NCBI GenBank assembly: GCA_963575745.1
Contig: CAUYUJ010000909.1
Location: forward strand, 5,001 to 69,000
Direction of reading: 5' to 3'
Source: Prorocentrum cordatum
Lineage: Eukaryota > Sar > Dinophyceae > Prorocentrales > Prorocentraceae
DNA: 64,000 nt
Shown here: positions 22,060 to 31,934 of the stretch, one piece after another
How positions within the stretch are numbered: position 1 is the first letter of the stretch
Layout: every line of letters begins with the position of its first letter
Position numbers and translations under genes: made by a program
The notes under the pieces: generated by a model
What the model saw: only the letters and a program-made list of their open reading frames with translations
What the model was told of the DNA's origin: nothing
The model's database searches: none

Positions 22060-22250
22060 TAATGTTCAACAACCACAACCACAACCACAACCACAACCAC
22101 AACAACAACAACTACAACAACAGCAACAACAACACTAACAACGACAGCAACAACAACAGCAACAACAACATCAACAACAACAGCAGCAGCAACATAAGCA
22201 GCAACAGCAACAGCAGCAACAACAACAGCAACAACTGCATCAACAATAAT
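22060..22250. repeat. (AAC/CAG)n microsatellite
   Basis: AACCAC, AACAAC and AACAGC triplets. Translations are Asn, Gln or Val homopolymers. Confidence 0.95.
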
Positions 22251-22727
22251 AAGCGCCACTGCTTCTTGGTTTTCGGCCTCTGGGTGCGGGACCGCAGGGC
22301 AACGGGACCGTCGAAAAGCTATCCTGGGCGGAAAACTGGAGCCAGGGAAGGGGTCCAGAGCCCTGGGGGCCCGGCCTCGGTCAAGACAGGGCAACCGAGC
22401 TGGACGATCAAAGCACGTCGATGCAGTCTTCGTTGTTGGTATCGGGCTGGCGTTTCGTCCTCTGCGGGGCTCTCCAGGCCCAGACTGTCTGCTGACGAGG
22501 CGCATGCAAGAAAAGGTATGGCGGGTTCGTTTCGTGACGACCTCAGCGTTGGTCCCTGACACTGCATCGTTCAACGTTGAACTCTCGGCGACTTGTCGAT
22601 CGCCAGATCGTTCCACATTGGAGGATCATGGGCCACTGGCGGCGGTCAACCTTGAGCGCCCGCGGCGGGGTCGCCGCCGCGTCGACACGACGCGAACCTA
22701 CCGTATGGGAGCATTGCCCCCCCACTG
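22251..22727. other. No gene; leader region of third 101-bp array
   Basis: Contains a diverged copy of the GGTTTTCGGCCTCTGGG repeat family (22265-22340). The leader seen at 3842 and 31719 is absent here, so this array has a different 5' flank. Confidence 0.5.
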
Positions 22728-23765
22728 TGCTGGGCCCCCCAGCAGGCCTCGAAAGTGGCGACAGTTTCACAGATCGCAGCCCCCCAGGGATGGCGAGGTC
22801 CCATTTGAGTCTGCGGTGGGTACCCACTGTGCTGGGCCCCCCAGCAGGCCTCGAAAGTGGCGACAGTTTCACAGATCGCAGCCCCCCAGGGATGGCGAGG
22901 TCCCATGTGAGTCTGCGGTGTCCGCCGGTGGGTACCACTGTGCTGGGCCCCCCAGCAGCCCTCGAAAGTGGCGACAGTTTCACAGATCGCAGCCCCCCAG
23001 GGACGGCGAGGTCCCATTTGAGTCTGCGGTGGTACCCACTGTGCTGGGCCCCCCAGCAGGCCTCGAAAGCGGCGACAGTTTCACAGATCGCAGCCCCCCA
23101 GGGATGGCGAGGTCCCATGTTTGATCTGCGGTGAGTACCCACTGTGCTGGGCCCCCCAGCAGGCCTCGAAAGTGGCGACAGTTTCACAGATCGCAGCCCC
23201 CCAGGGATGGCGAGGTCCCATTTGAGTCCGCGGTGGGTACCCACTGTGCTGGGCCCCCAGCAGGCCTTGAAAGTGGCGACAGTTTCACAGATCGCAGCCC
23301 CCCAAGGGATGGCGAGGTCCCATTTGAAGCGACAGTTTCACAATCGCAGCCCCCCAGGATGGCGAGGTCCATTTGAGTCGCGGTGGGTACCCACTGTGCT
23401 GGGCCCCACAGCAGGCCTCGAAAGTGGCGACAGTTTCACAGATCGCAGCCCCCCAGGGATGGCGAGGTCTAATTTGAGTCTGCCTGTGGCCCTCACTGTG
23501 CTGGGCCCCCCAGCAGGCCTCGAAAGTGGCGACAGTTTCACAGATCGCAGCCCCCCAGGGATGGCGAGGTCCCATGTGAGTTTGCGGTGGGTACCCACTG
23601 TGCTGGGCCCCCCAGCAGTCCTCGAAAGTGGCGACAGTGTCACAGATCGCAGCCACCCAGGGATGGCGAGGTCCCATGTGAGTCTGCGGTGGGTACCCAC
23701 TGTGCTGGGCCCCCCAGCAGGCCTCGAAAGTGGGGACAGTTTCACATATCGCAGCCCCCCAGGGA
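22728..23765. repeat. ~101-bp tandem array (family A, copy 2), ~10 units
   Basis: Same core as 4061-5305 but a diverged subfamily: GAGGTCCCATTTGAGTCTGC replaces GAGGTCTAATTTGG, and GGTGGGTACCCACTGTGCTG replaces GGCGTCACTGTGCTG. One unit (23461) carries the AATTTGAG version, a mixed variant. Confidence 0.95.
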
Positions 23766-23830
23766 GGCGACGGGCGAAGGGCAAGGGGGAGAGAGGGACG
23801 GGAAGGAAGGAAGGAGACGCGCGAGCAGTG

Positions 23831-23874
23831 CTCTATTCAAAACGAGAACCCAACGCAGGAAGGTTGGGGAAATT
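23831..23874 (+). repeat. Tail module after 101-bp array, copy 2
   Basis: CTCTATTCAAAACGAGAACC, then CAACGCAGGAAGGTTGGGGA. The purine-rich lead-in GGGAGAGAGGGACGGGAAGG precedes it, as at 5330 and 33245. Confidence 0.85.
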
Positions 23875-23934
23875 GCTTATTTCCTTCGTACAACGTATAG
23901 TTTTCACAAATTTGCCTCGTGGGCTTTCCGACGC

Positions 23935-24238
23935 TCCAAGGCGGCCCAGGAGGCCCCGAAGACCGGCCCAAGACGGCCCAAGAGGCCCCCAATACGGCCC
24001 AAGATGGCCCCAAGACGGCCCAAGAGGTCCCCAAGACGGCCCAAGAAGGCTCCAAGACGGCACCAAGAGGGGCCCAAGAGGGCACCCAAAAATTCAAACA
24101 TCTAGTTTTCCGCCCCCACGAGCCCCAGGGGGCCCCAAGAGTGCCCCAAGAGGCCGCCAGAGGCCCCCAAGAGTCCGCCAAGACGCTCCAAGGAGCCCCC
24201 AGGAGGCCCCCAGGAGGCCTCCAAAAGACCCCCTGACG
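23935..24238. repeat. CCCAAGACGGCCCAAGAGG-type repeat
   Basis: Imperfect 15-18-base units of CCCAAGANGGC. The same family appears at 27243-27350 (inverse), 29365-29490, 35930-36075 (inverse), 49910-50115 (inverse), 59930-61045 and 62600-62770. It generates Pro/Lys/Gln-rich false ORFs. Confidence 0.85.
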
Positions 24239-25016
24239 TTTCCGTATTGCGAGCCGTCAAACCAACTGCAATGCACTCCGCGCATGCAGCCTTACTCTTC
24301 CTCGCGACGTGCTCACAATCTTGCTCGGCGCTAATGTGCTGCCGCCACGCGAACTGTTTCGTGCGCGCTGCGAACATCAATAGCCTCTTCACCCGTTTCG
24401 ACTCATCTGCCACATCTTTCGCGGTGATGCTTCGCTGATCACAACTTCCGCACGCTACTTTTGCTCGTTTCGTTTTCCGGTGGTCCTCCACTTGGTTGCG
24501 GGTCGAAAGGCCGACCTCCCAGAAGGACACCCCGCATCCGGGTGCACAGCACGCAAGGCGATCGCAAAACACGCCCCAGACCACCGGCATCACGCAAACA
24601 TTTGGACCCCCTACGTATCTGCCACCACCCGCGCGCGACACCGCACCCTCACACAAGACGCCGCTGGCCAGAAACTCCTGGCCTCGCAACGGTCACAGAA
24701 GGGGTCGGCGGATGTGGCGTAAGTCTGTAGAATCATTCAAATTGGCACGGCAGGCCTTCAGGAGCACCCAGCATCGCCCCAAGAGGCCGCCAAAATCCCG
24801 TCGGGAGAGATGGGCAGAGCGAGCCTGCACGTGTTTTATTGCAGCGAAGGCGCGGTGGCGGGGTTAGCCGCAGACATCTGGATACTCAGAACGTGCCGGG
24901 AATATTGTCCTGGCCAGTCGTGAAGGCGCCAAGGTGGACGGGAGGATACGAGAGAGAGAGAGAGACGAGAGAGCTACCAAACATATAATTGGATGCTTGA
25001 CAGAGGGCGCCGGTCA
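24239..25016. other. Gene-free stretch downstream of the membrane protein gene
   Basis: No gene is supported. Positions 24952-24975 carry a short GA microsatellite. The stretch just before 25017 would be the 3' untranslated and downstream region of the minus-strand gene. No polyadenylation signal can be assigned. Confidence 0.45.
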
Positions 25017-25994
25017 TCATGTGGGTTTGAGCACGGGCGCGTACGCCACCGTCCACAGTGCCATCCAAAGAGCAACATTCCACATAATGCAATTTAACGG
25101 CGCGAGGATCACACCCAAACTGCAACGGCAACAACTGGTCGTCAACAGGTAAGCACATGTCCAGACAAAAGTGTAACACAACACAGCAATTGTCGATGAG
25201 ACGGCGAGCATGATAATGACGTTGGTGCAATTGTTGGCGTCTCCGGGCACTTCCTTGAATATGCCAGCATTGAAGATTCTTGGGACATCTAACAGAGGCA
25301 CGGCGTCCATGAACGTTTCGGTGAACACCACCACGAGGAACGAGAACGCTCCGAGGCACATGGCGTAGAAGCGGTGGTCCCAAAACGCCAGCGCCCGCGC
25401 GTGCAGCGGGCCCTTGACTCGCTCGATGGCGCCCCGTGCCGCCTCGTCCGCGAACGCCTCGCGGGTGAGCTTTACGGCCCCCTTGCTAAGGAACACCGTG
25501 GTGCAGAACCTCTCGGCGTGGTAGATCACGCCGACAAAGACCCCGCAGAAAAGAAAATACACGGGCTGCGCAAACCCTGGGGTCGCGGGGCCGGCCAGTA
25601 CGAGGGCAAAGTAGGCGTGCACGACAATGCCCGGGAGGACGAATCTCCTTGTGTTGAAGTTCATCGAGGCCACGGCGGTGACCAACATCCTGATGACCGG
25701 GTCGCAGCCCTGAAGGCGGTACTCAAACACGTTTAGCGTATGCCCGGCCTTGTCCAGGTCGTGCACGATGGAGAAGAGCAGGAGCAGGAGCACGAAGACG
25801 AAGACCATGACCGTGCCCAGGGTCAGCGAGTCTTTGAAGTCCCGGATGAAGTCGCACCTGTCCACCGCGTGCGCGGCGCAGTGTTCCACGGCAGCGGAAA
25901 GACCGGCGTAGGAGAGCTCCTCGTAGGCGCCCGGGCCGAGCCGCACGGGGAGGGCCGCGTAGTGTATCGGGACCTGCGCCGCGTCCAGGGCCAC
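25017..25994 (-). CDS. Multi-pass membrane protein, C-terminal part
   Basis: A 325-residue frame with a GTG at its first listed codon; the true start is almost certainly upstream, since the same frame continues to 26981 past a single TGA at 26007-26009. Hydrophobic stretches are at about residues 62-79 (VMVFVFVLLLLLFSIV), 119-140, 142-160, 215-232, 265-290 and 298-318, so I expect five or six membrane spans. Just before the first span is HAVDRCDFIRDF with conserved-looking Cys and acidic residues; a short Cys-rich cluster (SCCRC) follows near residue 290. Substrate and function are unknown. From memory this belongs to a large unnamed family of dinoflagellate membrane proteins. Base composition is high GC with strong third-position GC, unlike the flanking repeats, which supports coding. 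Confidence 0.75.
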   Translation of the reverse strand: MALDAAQVPIHYAALPVRLGPGAYEELSYAGLSAAVEHCAAHAVDRCDFIRDFKDSLTLGTVMVFVFVLLLLLFSIVHDLDKAGHTLNVFEYRLQGCDPVIRMLVTAVASMNFNTRRFVLPGIVVHAYFALVLAGPATPGFAQPVYFLFCGVFVGVIYHAERFCTTVFLSKGAVKLTREAFADEAARGAIERVKGPLHARALAFWDHRFYAMCLGAFSFLVVVFTETFMDAVPLLDVPRIFNAGIFKEVPGDANNCTNVIIMLAVSSTIAVLCYTFVWTCAYLLTTSCCRCSLGVILAPLNCIMWNVALWMALWTVAYAPVLKPT

Positions 25995-26006
25995 GTCGAG
26001 CCCTCT

Positions 26007-26981
26007 TCAGCCTTGTGCCACCATCGGCAGTACTGACGATGCTGGTGGCGTCGGCGCCGATGTCGGCGCTTGCGTCGGGCCTTGTACCGTCGAGTTTTGT
26101 ACCACCCAAGGAAGGAATAATGGTGTCGGTGCTGGCAATGGTGTCGGTGCTGGCGTGGTGCTGCTCTCCGTGGTGCTGCTCAAAGATGATGCGGTGCTGG
26201 TAGCAGTCGTGCTGCTCTCTGAAATGGTGCTCGACGCACTGCTGGTCTGACTTGAAGAAGTCGGAGTTTCACTGGTCGATGTTGGGGTTGTGCTGCTGCT
26301 CTCCGTCGCACTGCTGGTCTCGTGGAGCTGCGTGGCCCACAAGCAGTCGTCGCACGTGCCCGGCAGGGCCTCGTAGCCGCCGAGGCTCCAGCTGGGCGAG
26401 CACCAGGTGCCCGAAGGGCAGTCCTCGTTGCGGACGCAGGTGGGGTTCAGGGCCTCGAGGCTGACGGAGTGGAGCACGATGGCCTGGAGCAGCAGGAGCA
26501 GGGCAGACGGCACCAGGGCGCAGCACCTGCCGCAGCACGTGGCGCCCTGCCGCGTGGCGGCGGACATGCCCCAGGCGTGCACACCGACGCAGTTGATGTT
26601 CCTCTGGGTCAGGTCAAGGAAATCAGCGTACGCGGCCTGCTGCCTATCGGGATCCGTCTCCGCCTCGGCGCCGTAGTCGTCGCCCTCCTCGGGCACGGCG
26701 GGCAAGGACCCCATGTCCTCGTCCGTCGACGGCGCCCGCGTGGCGCCGGCGTCCGCCGCGGGGTGCCACGCCTGGGAATTGTGCACGCTCCTCTCCATCT
26801 TGGCCACCCGGTCGGACAGCGCCCCGATGTGCGCCTCGATGGCCGCGTTGCTTGCCTGGAGGTTCCTGTCCGCTCGCCTCTCCACGTTGTCGAGCGCATT
26901 GTAGGCGGCCGACTCCTCGGCCGCGGTGAGGCCGCCGCCCTCGCCGAGGCCGCCCACGGCGTCCGAAACGAACTGCAGCAT
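26007..26981 (-). CDS. Membrane protein, N-terminal part with Ser/Thr-rich stalk
   Basis: Chosen start is the ATG at 26981 (protein begins MLQFVSDAVGGLGEGG); the frame is open to 27542 but that extension runs into CCAAGA repeats and a Ser/Arg-rich low-complexity tract. Order: a charged N-terminal region with a probable coiled coil (about residues 25-65, ALDNVERRADRNLQ to AKMERSV), an acidic linker, a membrane span (about 145-165, LVPSALLLLLQAIVLHSVSL), then a Cys-rich segment with PTCVRNEDCPSGTWC and GTCDDC, then ~100 residues rich in Ser, Thr and Pro. The frame ends in TGA at 26007-26009, but reading continues in phase as GLDVALDAAQVPIHY in the next entry. I take both as one gene interrupted by a nonsense codon or by an unspliced intron covering the Ser/Thr stretch. 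Confidence 0.65.
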   Translation of the reverse strand: MLQFVSDAVGGLGEGGGLTAAEESAAYNALDNVERRADRNLQASNAAIEAHIGALSDRVAKMERSVHNSQAWHPAADAGATRAPSTDEDMGSLPAVPEEGDDYGAEAETDPDRQQAAYADFLDLTQRNINCVGVHAWGMSAATRQGATCCGRCCALVPSALLLLLQAIVLHSVSLEALNPTCVRNEDCPSGTWCSPSWSLGGYEALPGTCDDCLWATQLHETSSATESSSTTPTSTSETPTSSSQTSSASSTISESSTTATSTASSLSSTTESSTTPAPTPLPAPTPLFLPWVVQNSTVQGPTQAPTSAPTPPASSVLPMVAQG

Positions 26982-27241
26982 GCTGCCTTGCGTGGTCGCC
27001 GGCCTCAGGCGTGGGGCCGGAGATGAGCTCCTGGAGGATCGCGAGGAGGACCTCGAGCTGCCTGCGGCGTCTGGGCGCGGAGAGCGCGGAGAGCGCCTCG
27101 CGCTGCCTGCGGCGTCTGGGCGCGGAGAGCGCCTGTCTCGGCCCATCCCGCCGCGCCGGTCCTGCACACGCACCGGCCAAGCACAAGAGCCCACGGGTGT
27201 GCGGAGGCGCGGGCCGCGCCAGCTACTTTGGGCCGGCGGTT

Positions 27242-27257
27242 CTTGAGCCAAAAATGG
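27242..27257 (-). promoter_or_regulatory. Possible relict dinoflagellate spliced-leader remnant
   Basis: On the minus strand this reads CCATTTTTGGCTCAAG. The dinoflagellate spliced leader ends CCATTTTGGCTCAAG, so the match is complete apart from one extra T. It lies ~260 bases upstream of the ATG at 26981 on the same strand. Such remnants mark genes re-inserted from trans-spliced mRNA. CCAAGA repeats abut it, so chance cannot be excluded. Confidence 0.5.
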
Positions 27258-27355
27258 TTCTTGGGCCCTCTTGGGGTTCTCTTGGGACCTTATTGGGACT
27301 CTCTTGGGGCCCTGTTGGGGCCTTCTTCGGAGCATATGGGGCCATCTTGGAGGCC

Positions 27356-27408
27356 ATCGATCATCAGAGGAGGGGGTCGCGGATTCCCCTCCCCCTCTGA
27401 TGATCGAT
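27356..27408. repeat. Hairpin with ATCGATCATCAGAGG arms
   Basis: Left arm ATCGATCATCAGAGGAGGGG and right arm CCTCCCCCTCTGATGATCGAT flank ~10 bases. A third partial arm, CCCTCCCCCTCTGAT, follows at 27416. Confidence 0.75.
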
Positions 27409-27439
27409 GAATTTCCCTCCCCCTCTGATTTCCCCCGTC

Positions 27440-27720
27440 TGGGTCGCGGTTGTGAATTAGCCACGATTAGCCACGGCTGGCCACGGCAATACATCGATTT
27501 TAGCCACGAGTAGCCATGTTTAGACACGATGTTTTTAGACACGACATTTTTTAAGACATGTACAGATTTTTAAACATGTTTAGCCATTCGTAAGCCACGC
27601 CCAAGCGAGAAACATGCGCGGCTAAACCCGGCTAAAACTTATGATTTTAAACATTTTTGCACCGCGCTCAAACGAGAGCAACGTCCCGGCTAAACGCGGC
27701 TAAAAATATTAGCCGTGTCT
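27440..27720. repeat. TTAGCCACG / CGGCTAAA scattered repeats
   Basis: TAGCCACG-type motifs run in one direction (27457-27520) and CGGCTAAA, their partial inverse, in the other (27620-27712). AT-rich for this window. No gene. Confidence 0.55.
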
Positions 27721-28490
27721 TCCAAGGAATTCCCGGCTCCCGGCTCCCGGCTCCCAACTTCCGGTTCCCAGCTCCCGGTTCCCGGTTCCCAGGTCCTCCT
27801 CCTCCTCCTCCTCCTCCTCCTCGTCCTTCTCCACGTTCTCTTCCTCCTTCTTCCTCCTCCTCACCCTCCTCCTCAGCCTCCTCCTCCTCCTCCTCCTCCT
27901 CCACTCCTCCTCCTTCTTCCTCCCCGTCTTGGGGTACGACGGTTTCTCCGGCCCTTTGCTCCTCTGCAAGATCTCTCACTTCCCTGATCACGTCAACTCG
28001 CCCGGGCGTCGTTTCTTGATGGGCTGGTGGGGATACTTTTTTGTTCGGCGGCCCGCAAGGAAAAGTCCAGAGGGCGTGTCAGATATCTGGTGGGGATACG
28101 TAAAGCCTCAAGAATTGCGAATCAAACTCGACGAGTTCGAAGCTTACCTCTATGTATCATGTGGTACGCACCCGTCAGATCCAATGCAGATTGAATGCGC
28201 GACCCCGCACTCCCTAGAAAGGGGTGGCGGCGTGCCAACCTTTCAGCCTTCCCTCACGCTCCCGGTCGTCTTCCCTCTTCAGCCTCCCCTTTTTCTTGCT
28301 TCCCTCGTCCGCCCTCCATCCCCCCCTCGGTCGTGCTCGTCGTCATGGTCCTGCTTCTGCTCCTCGTCCTCCTCCGCCTCCCCCTTCTCGACATCCTCCT
28401 CCTCCAGCTTCGCCTCCTCCTCGTCCTCATACACATCGCGCCCCTCATCGCATCGTGACTATGTGCGCGCGTCCTCGCACACCTCCTGAT
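27721..28490. repeat. CCCGGCTCC and CTC microsatellites with intervening unique sequence
   Basis: GGCTCCC repeats at 27732-27790, (CTC)n at 27793-27925 and 28330-28430. The 200 bases between (28000-28230) contain no supported gene. Confidence 0.7.
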
Positions 28491-28494
28491 CAAA

Positions 28495-28547
28495 TCCTCG
28501 TCCTCGTCGTCGTCGTCATCACCACCACCATCACCATCATCATCATT

Positions 28548-28630
<83 letters not shown>

Positions 28631-28838
28631 GATCAGCATCACCACCATCATCATCATCATCATCATCAGCATCGTCATCGTCATCGTCATCGTCATCCTC
28701 ATAATCATTATCATCATCATAATCCCCATCATCATCGCCGTTATCATCATCGGCATCATCACCAGTATCGCCGTCATCATCATCGTCATCATCGTTGGCA
28801 CCACCATCTAATATTCACCATCATCATCATCGTCATCG

Positions 28839-28920
<82 letters not shown>

Positions 28921-28925
28921 TTTCT
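28495..28925. repeat. (ATC)n microsatellite, two blocks
   Basis: Nearly pure ATC triplets at 28530-28630 and 28815-28920, with CGT-substituted triplets between. Translations are Ile, His, Ser or Met homopolymers. Confidence 0.95.
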
Positions 28926-29364
28926 CCGTCGTCGTCGTCGTCACCACCATCGTCATCGTCGTCGTCTTCAACAACAACAGCAGCAACATAGAATCCGCCG
29001 ACCCCGTCGGCGCGTGTGAAGGGGAGTTCTGGGTCCGTCGTCCACGGGTGGCTCTAAAATATGCTCCTTCATTCGATTTGCTCTTCCATTCCAGGAGCCT
29101 CTCTCGAAACCCTCTGTGCTGCAAAAGCTAGTCAACTCGAAGTGAATCGAGCGAAGTCGTAATCGAAGTCGTCATTGAATCGAATGGAAGCCCCTTCCCT
29201 TGATCCCTTCCCCACCCGGGGGGGGTTCCTGGGGAGGTCCCGGAAGGGGTCCCTGGGGGGGTCCCGGGTCAGAATACCGTTCCCCCTTTTCCCTTTTCGG
29301 GTCATCTTCGAGCAAATTTGGCCCTCCTTCGGCAGGTCAGGTTCACGATAGTCCAAAAGTGGCC
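28926..29364. other. No gene; unrecognised sequence
   Basis: Includes GAATCGAGCGAAGTCGTAAT with a local repeat (TCGAA..GTCGT) at 29128-29180 and GGGTCCC-type short repeats at 29220-29270. No gene is supported. Confidence 0.5.
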
Positions 29365-29490
29365 TTAGAGGGCGCAGGGTCGCCAAAAGATCGCTCGAAG
29401 ACGCCAAAGATGGCCTCCGGACGGCCCAAGACGCATCCCAGACGGCCCAAGAGTGTTCCAAGAGCAGGTACTCCCAAGAGGGCCCCAAAC
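29365..29490. repeat. CCCAAGANGGC-type repeat
   Basis: Copy of the dispersed CCAAGA family, directly abutting the ~355-bp satellite. Confidence 0.75.
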
Positions 29491-29494
29491 TGTG

Positions 29495-30747
29495 TATGCA
29501 GGGGGCAAGCATACCAGGGTTCCTCCTGAAAGCACGCCAGCCCTTCGCAACAGTCCATGCGGGGGGCGAACATGGCCAGGGCCAGCCCCATGTGGGAGAA
29601 AGCGCAAGCCTCTAAGAGAAGCCGCGCTGTCACGAACCAGGGGGCATCCAGCAAAACATGAGGGAACGACGGCTCCTCCTAGAAACAAGCCAACCCTGTG
29701 CGAAAAAAATTAAGAAACGTTTTCAAAAACGGACAAAACAAAAGGCAGGGTAGCTGGAATGGGCGAACATGGAAGGAGGAGGAGGAGGAGGAGAGGGGAA
29801 AGGCAGGGGACGCCCAGGTTGAGCTTGGGAACGAATCAGCTCAGGGCAAATTCTGAATGCAGGGGGGCCACCATACCAGGGTTCCTCCTAGAAACGCCAG
29901 CCCTTCGCAATACTCCTTGCAGGGGGGAGCATGGACAGGGCCAGCCCCACGCGGCAGAAAACGCAACCCCCTGGGAGAAGCCGCGCTGTCGCGAACCAGG
30001 GGACATCCAACAAAACATGAGGGAACGACGGTTCCTCCTAGAAACAAACCCGCCCTGTGCGAATGAGCATGAAAAAACGTAAACATAAACGGACAAGCGA
30101 AAGGCTGGGTAGCCGGGATGGGCGAACATGGAAGGAGGAGGAGAGGGGAGGGGGAGGGGAAGCCCAGGTTGTGCCTAGAATCGAGCCACCTCTGGGCAAA
30201 TCGTGAATGTATGGGGGCAAGCATACCAGGGTTCCTCCTAGAAACACGCCAGCCATTCGCAATACTCCATGCAGGGGCCGAGCATGGACAGAGCCAGCCC
30301 CATGTGGCAGAAAGCGCAAGCCTCTGGGAGAAACCGCACTGTCACGAACCAGGGTGCATCCAGCAAAACATGAGGGAACGACGGCTCCTCCTAGAAACAA
30401 GCCGGCCCTGTGCGAAAGACCATGAAGAAACGTAAGCAAAAACGGACAAGGCAAAAGGCTGGGTAGCCGGGATGGGCGAACGTGGAAGGAGGAGGAGGAG
30501 GAGGAGTGGGGAGGGGAGGGGAAACCCAGGTTGTGCTTAGAAACGAGCCTAGAAACGAGGCAGCCCTGGGCAAATTGTGTACACAGGGGGCGAGCAAACC
30601 AGGGTCCCTCCTAGAAACACGCCAGCGCTTCGCAAAAACCCGTGCAGGAGCAGAGCATGGCCAGGGCCAGCCCCATGTGGGAGAGAACGCAACCCCCTGG
30701 GAGAAGCCGCGCTGTCGCGAACCAGGGGGCATCCAACAAAACATGAG
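29495..30747 (+). repeat. ~355-bp satellite, left segment (~3.5 units)
   Basis: AACATGAGGGAACGACGG recurs near 29655, 30014 and 30367, and a truncated copy ends at 30747. Units also share GGCCAGGGCCAGCCCCATGT, GAAGCCGCGCTGTC and GGCTGGGTAGC..GGGATGGG. Each carries a GGAGGA microsatellite of variable length. The array stops abruptly after AAACATGAG at 30747 and resumes at 34587. Confidence 0.9.
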
Positions 30748-30779
30748 AGAGAGCGCGCCCACAGGGCCCGAGCAAAGGG

Positions 30780-31330
30780 GAGGGGGGGCTAGGCTTAAGC
30801 TACCCCCCCTCCCTTGAGCCGCCCTTGTTGGAAGCACCCCCCCCCCTCCCCCCTTTTTTTGCAAGGGGGGGGGCTTACAGCTACCCCTCCCTTCCCCCCT
30901 TGAGCCCTCCCCGGAAGCTACCCCCCCCTCCCCCCCTTTCCAAAGGGGGGGGGTGCTTAAGCTACCCCCCCCCCTCCCTTGGCGCCGCCCTGCTGGAAGC
31001 TACCCCCCCCCCCTTTCCAAAAGGGGGGGGGTGGAGGGGGGGATGCTTGGAAGCTACCCCCCTTTTCGCTCGCCCCACGGAAGATACCCCCCCCCTACCC
31101 CCCCTTTCCAAAAGGGGGGGGGTGCTTAAGCTACCCCCCCTCCCTTGGCGCCGCCCTGCTGGAAGCTACCCCCCCCCCCTCTTTTTTTTTTTTTTTTTTT
31201 TTTGTTTTTTTTTTTCCCCCCTCACCCCTTCTGTTCCAAAGGGGGGGGGGGGGGCTTGGAAGCCCCCCCCTTCCCCCCTTTGGCCGCCCAGCCCCCGGAG
31301 CCTCCACCCTCCCTTTCGCCGACGATCCAA
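30780..31330. repeat. C-run/G-run palindromic repeats (left arm of insertion)
   Basis: Units of AAGCTACCCCCCC, CTCCC, TTTCC then AAAGGGGGGGG, GTGCTT repeat four or five times, mixed with a CCGCCCTGCTGGAAGC motif. A T-rich run sits at 31181-31215. Strong hairpin and G-quadruplex potential. Confidence 0.85.
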
Positions 31331-31718
31331 AATGAACGACCCACGATCGAGGATGGACGATCGACGATCAACGATCACGATCGAAAATCCCAATCAAATC
31401 GCTTGCAATCGATTACACTCCATTCCACTGCAATCCCCCTCCCCACCTCCCTCCGCGCCCTCTGCCTCCCTCCCCTCCCTCACCACCCCTTCGTTCCATC
31501 TCCTCCCTCCCCTCTCTCTCCTCCCCTCCCTCCCCTCCGTCCTGTCCCTCCCCTGCAGTCCAATCGATTGAACCGATTGCAATTCAACCGACTGCAATCC
31601 AATCGATTGCAATCCAATGGATTGCAATCGAATCGTTTACAATCCAATGGATTGCAATCGATTGCAACGCAAGTGTCTCATTCAACTCGTCCCGTGCCAA
31701 CGCCCGGGAACGAAACAT
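31331..31718. repeat. CCTCCC tract and ATCGATTGCAATC palindromic repeats
   Basis: CCCTCCCC-rich sequence at 31435-31555, then about six units around CAATCGATTGCAATCCAAT at 31385-31410 and 31558-31670. TTGCAATCGATTGCAA is a perfect palindrome. Confidence 0.8.
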
Positions 31719-31934
31719 TACCCTGGCGACGTACCCAACCCCTGCGCAAACGCGGGGCGCAAATAGTTTAGGACACTTTATAAGGGGGGCGATGACGGAG
31801 CGAGGGTTACATATGTCTGCAGACGGAATTCGGGAGACTCGCAGGACACTGGCTTCAGGACAAGGACTAGATAATGGTGATTAGTTGCAATCCCTGAGCA
31901 ACCCTAGCCACTTCGAAAGCGGGGATCTCAGATC
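31719..31934 (+). repeat. Leader of composite repeat unit, copy 2
   Basis: Nearly identical to 3842-4060, beginning TTACCCTGGCGACGTACCCA. Differences are scattered substitutions and one small indel near 31870. Confidence 0.9.
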
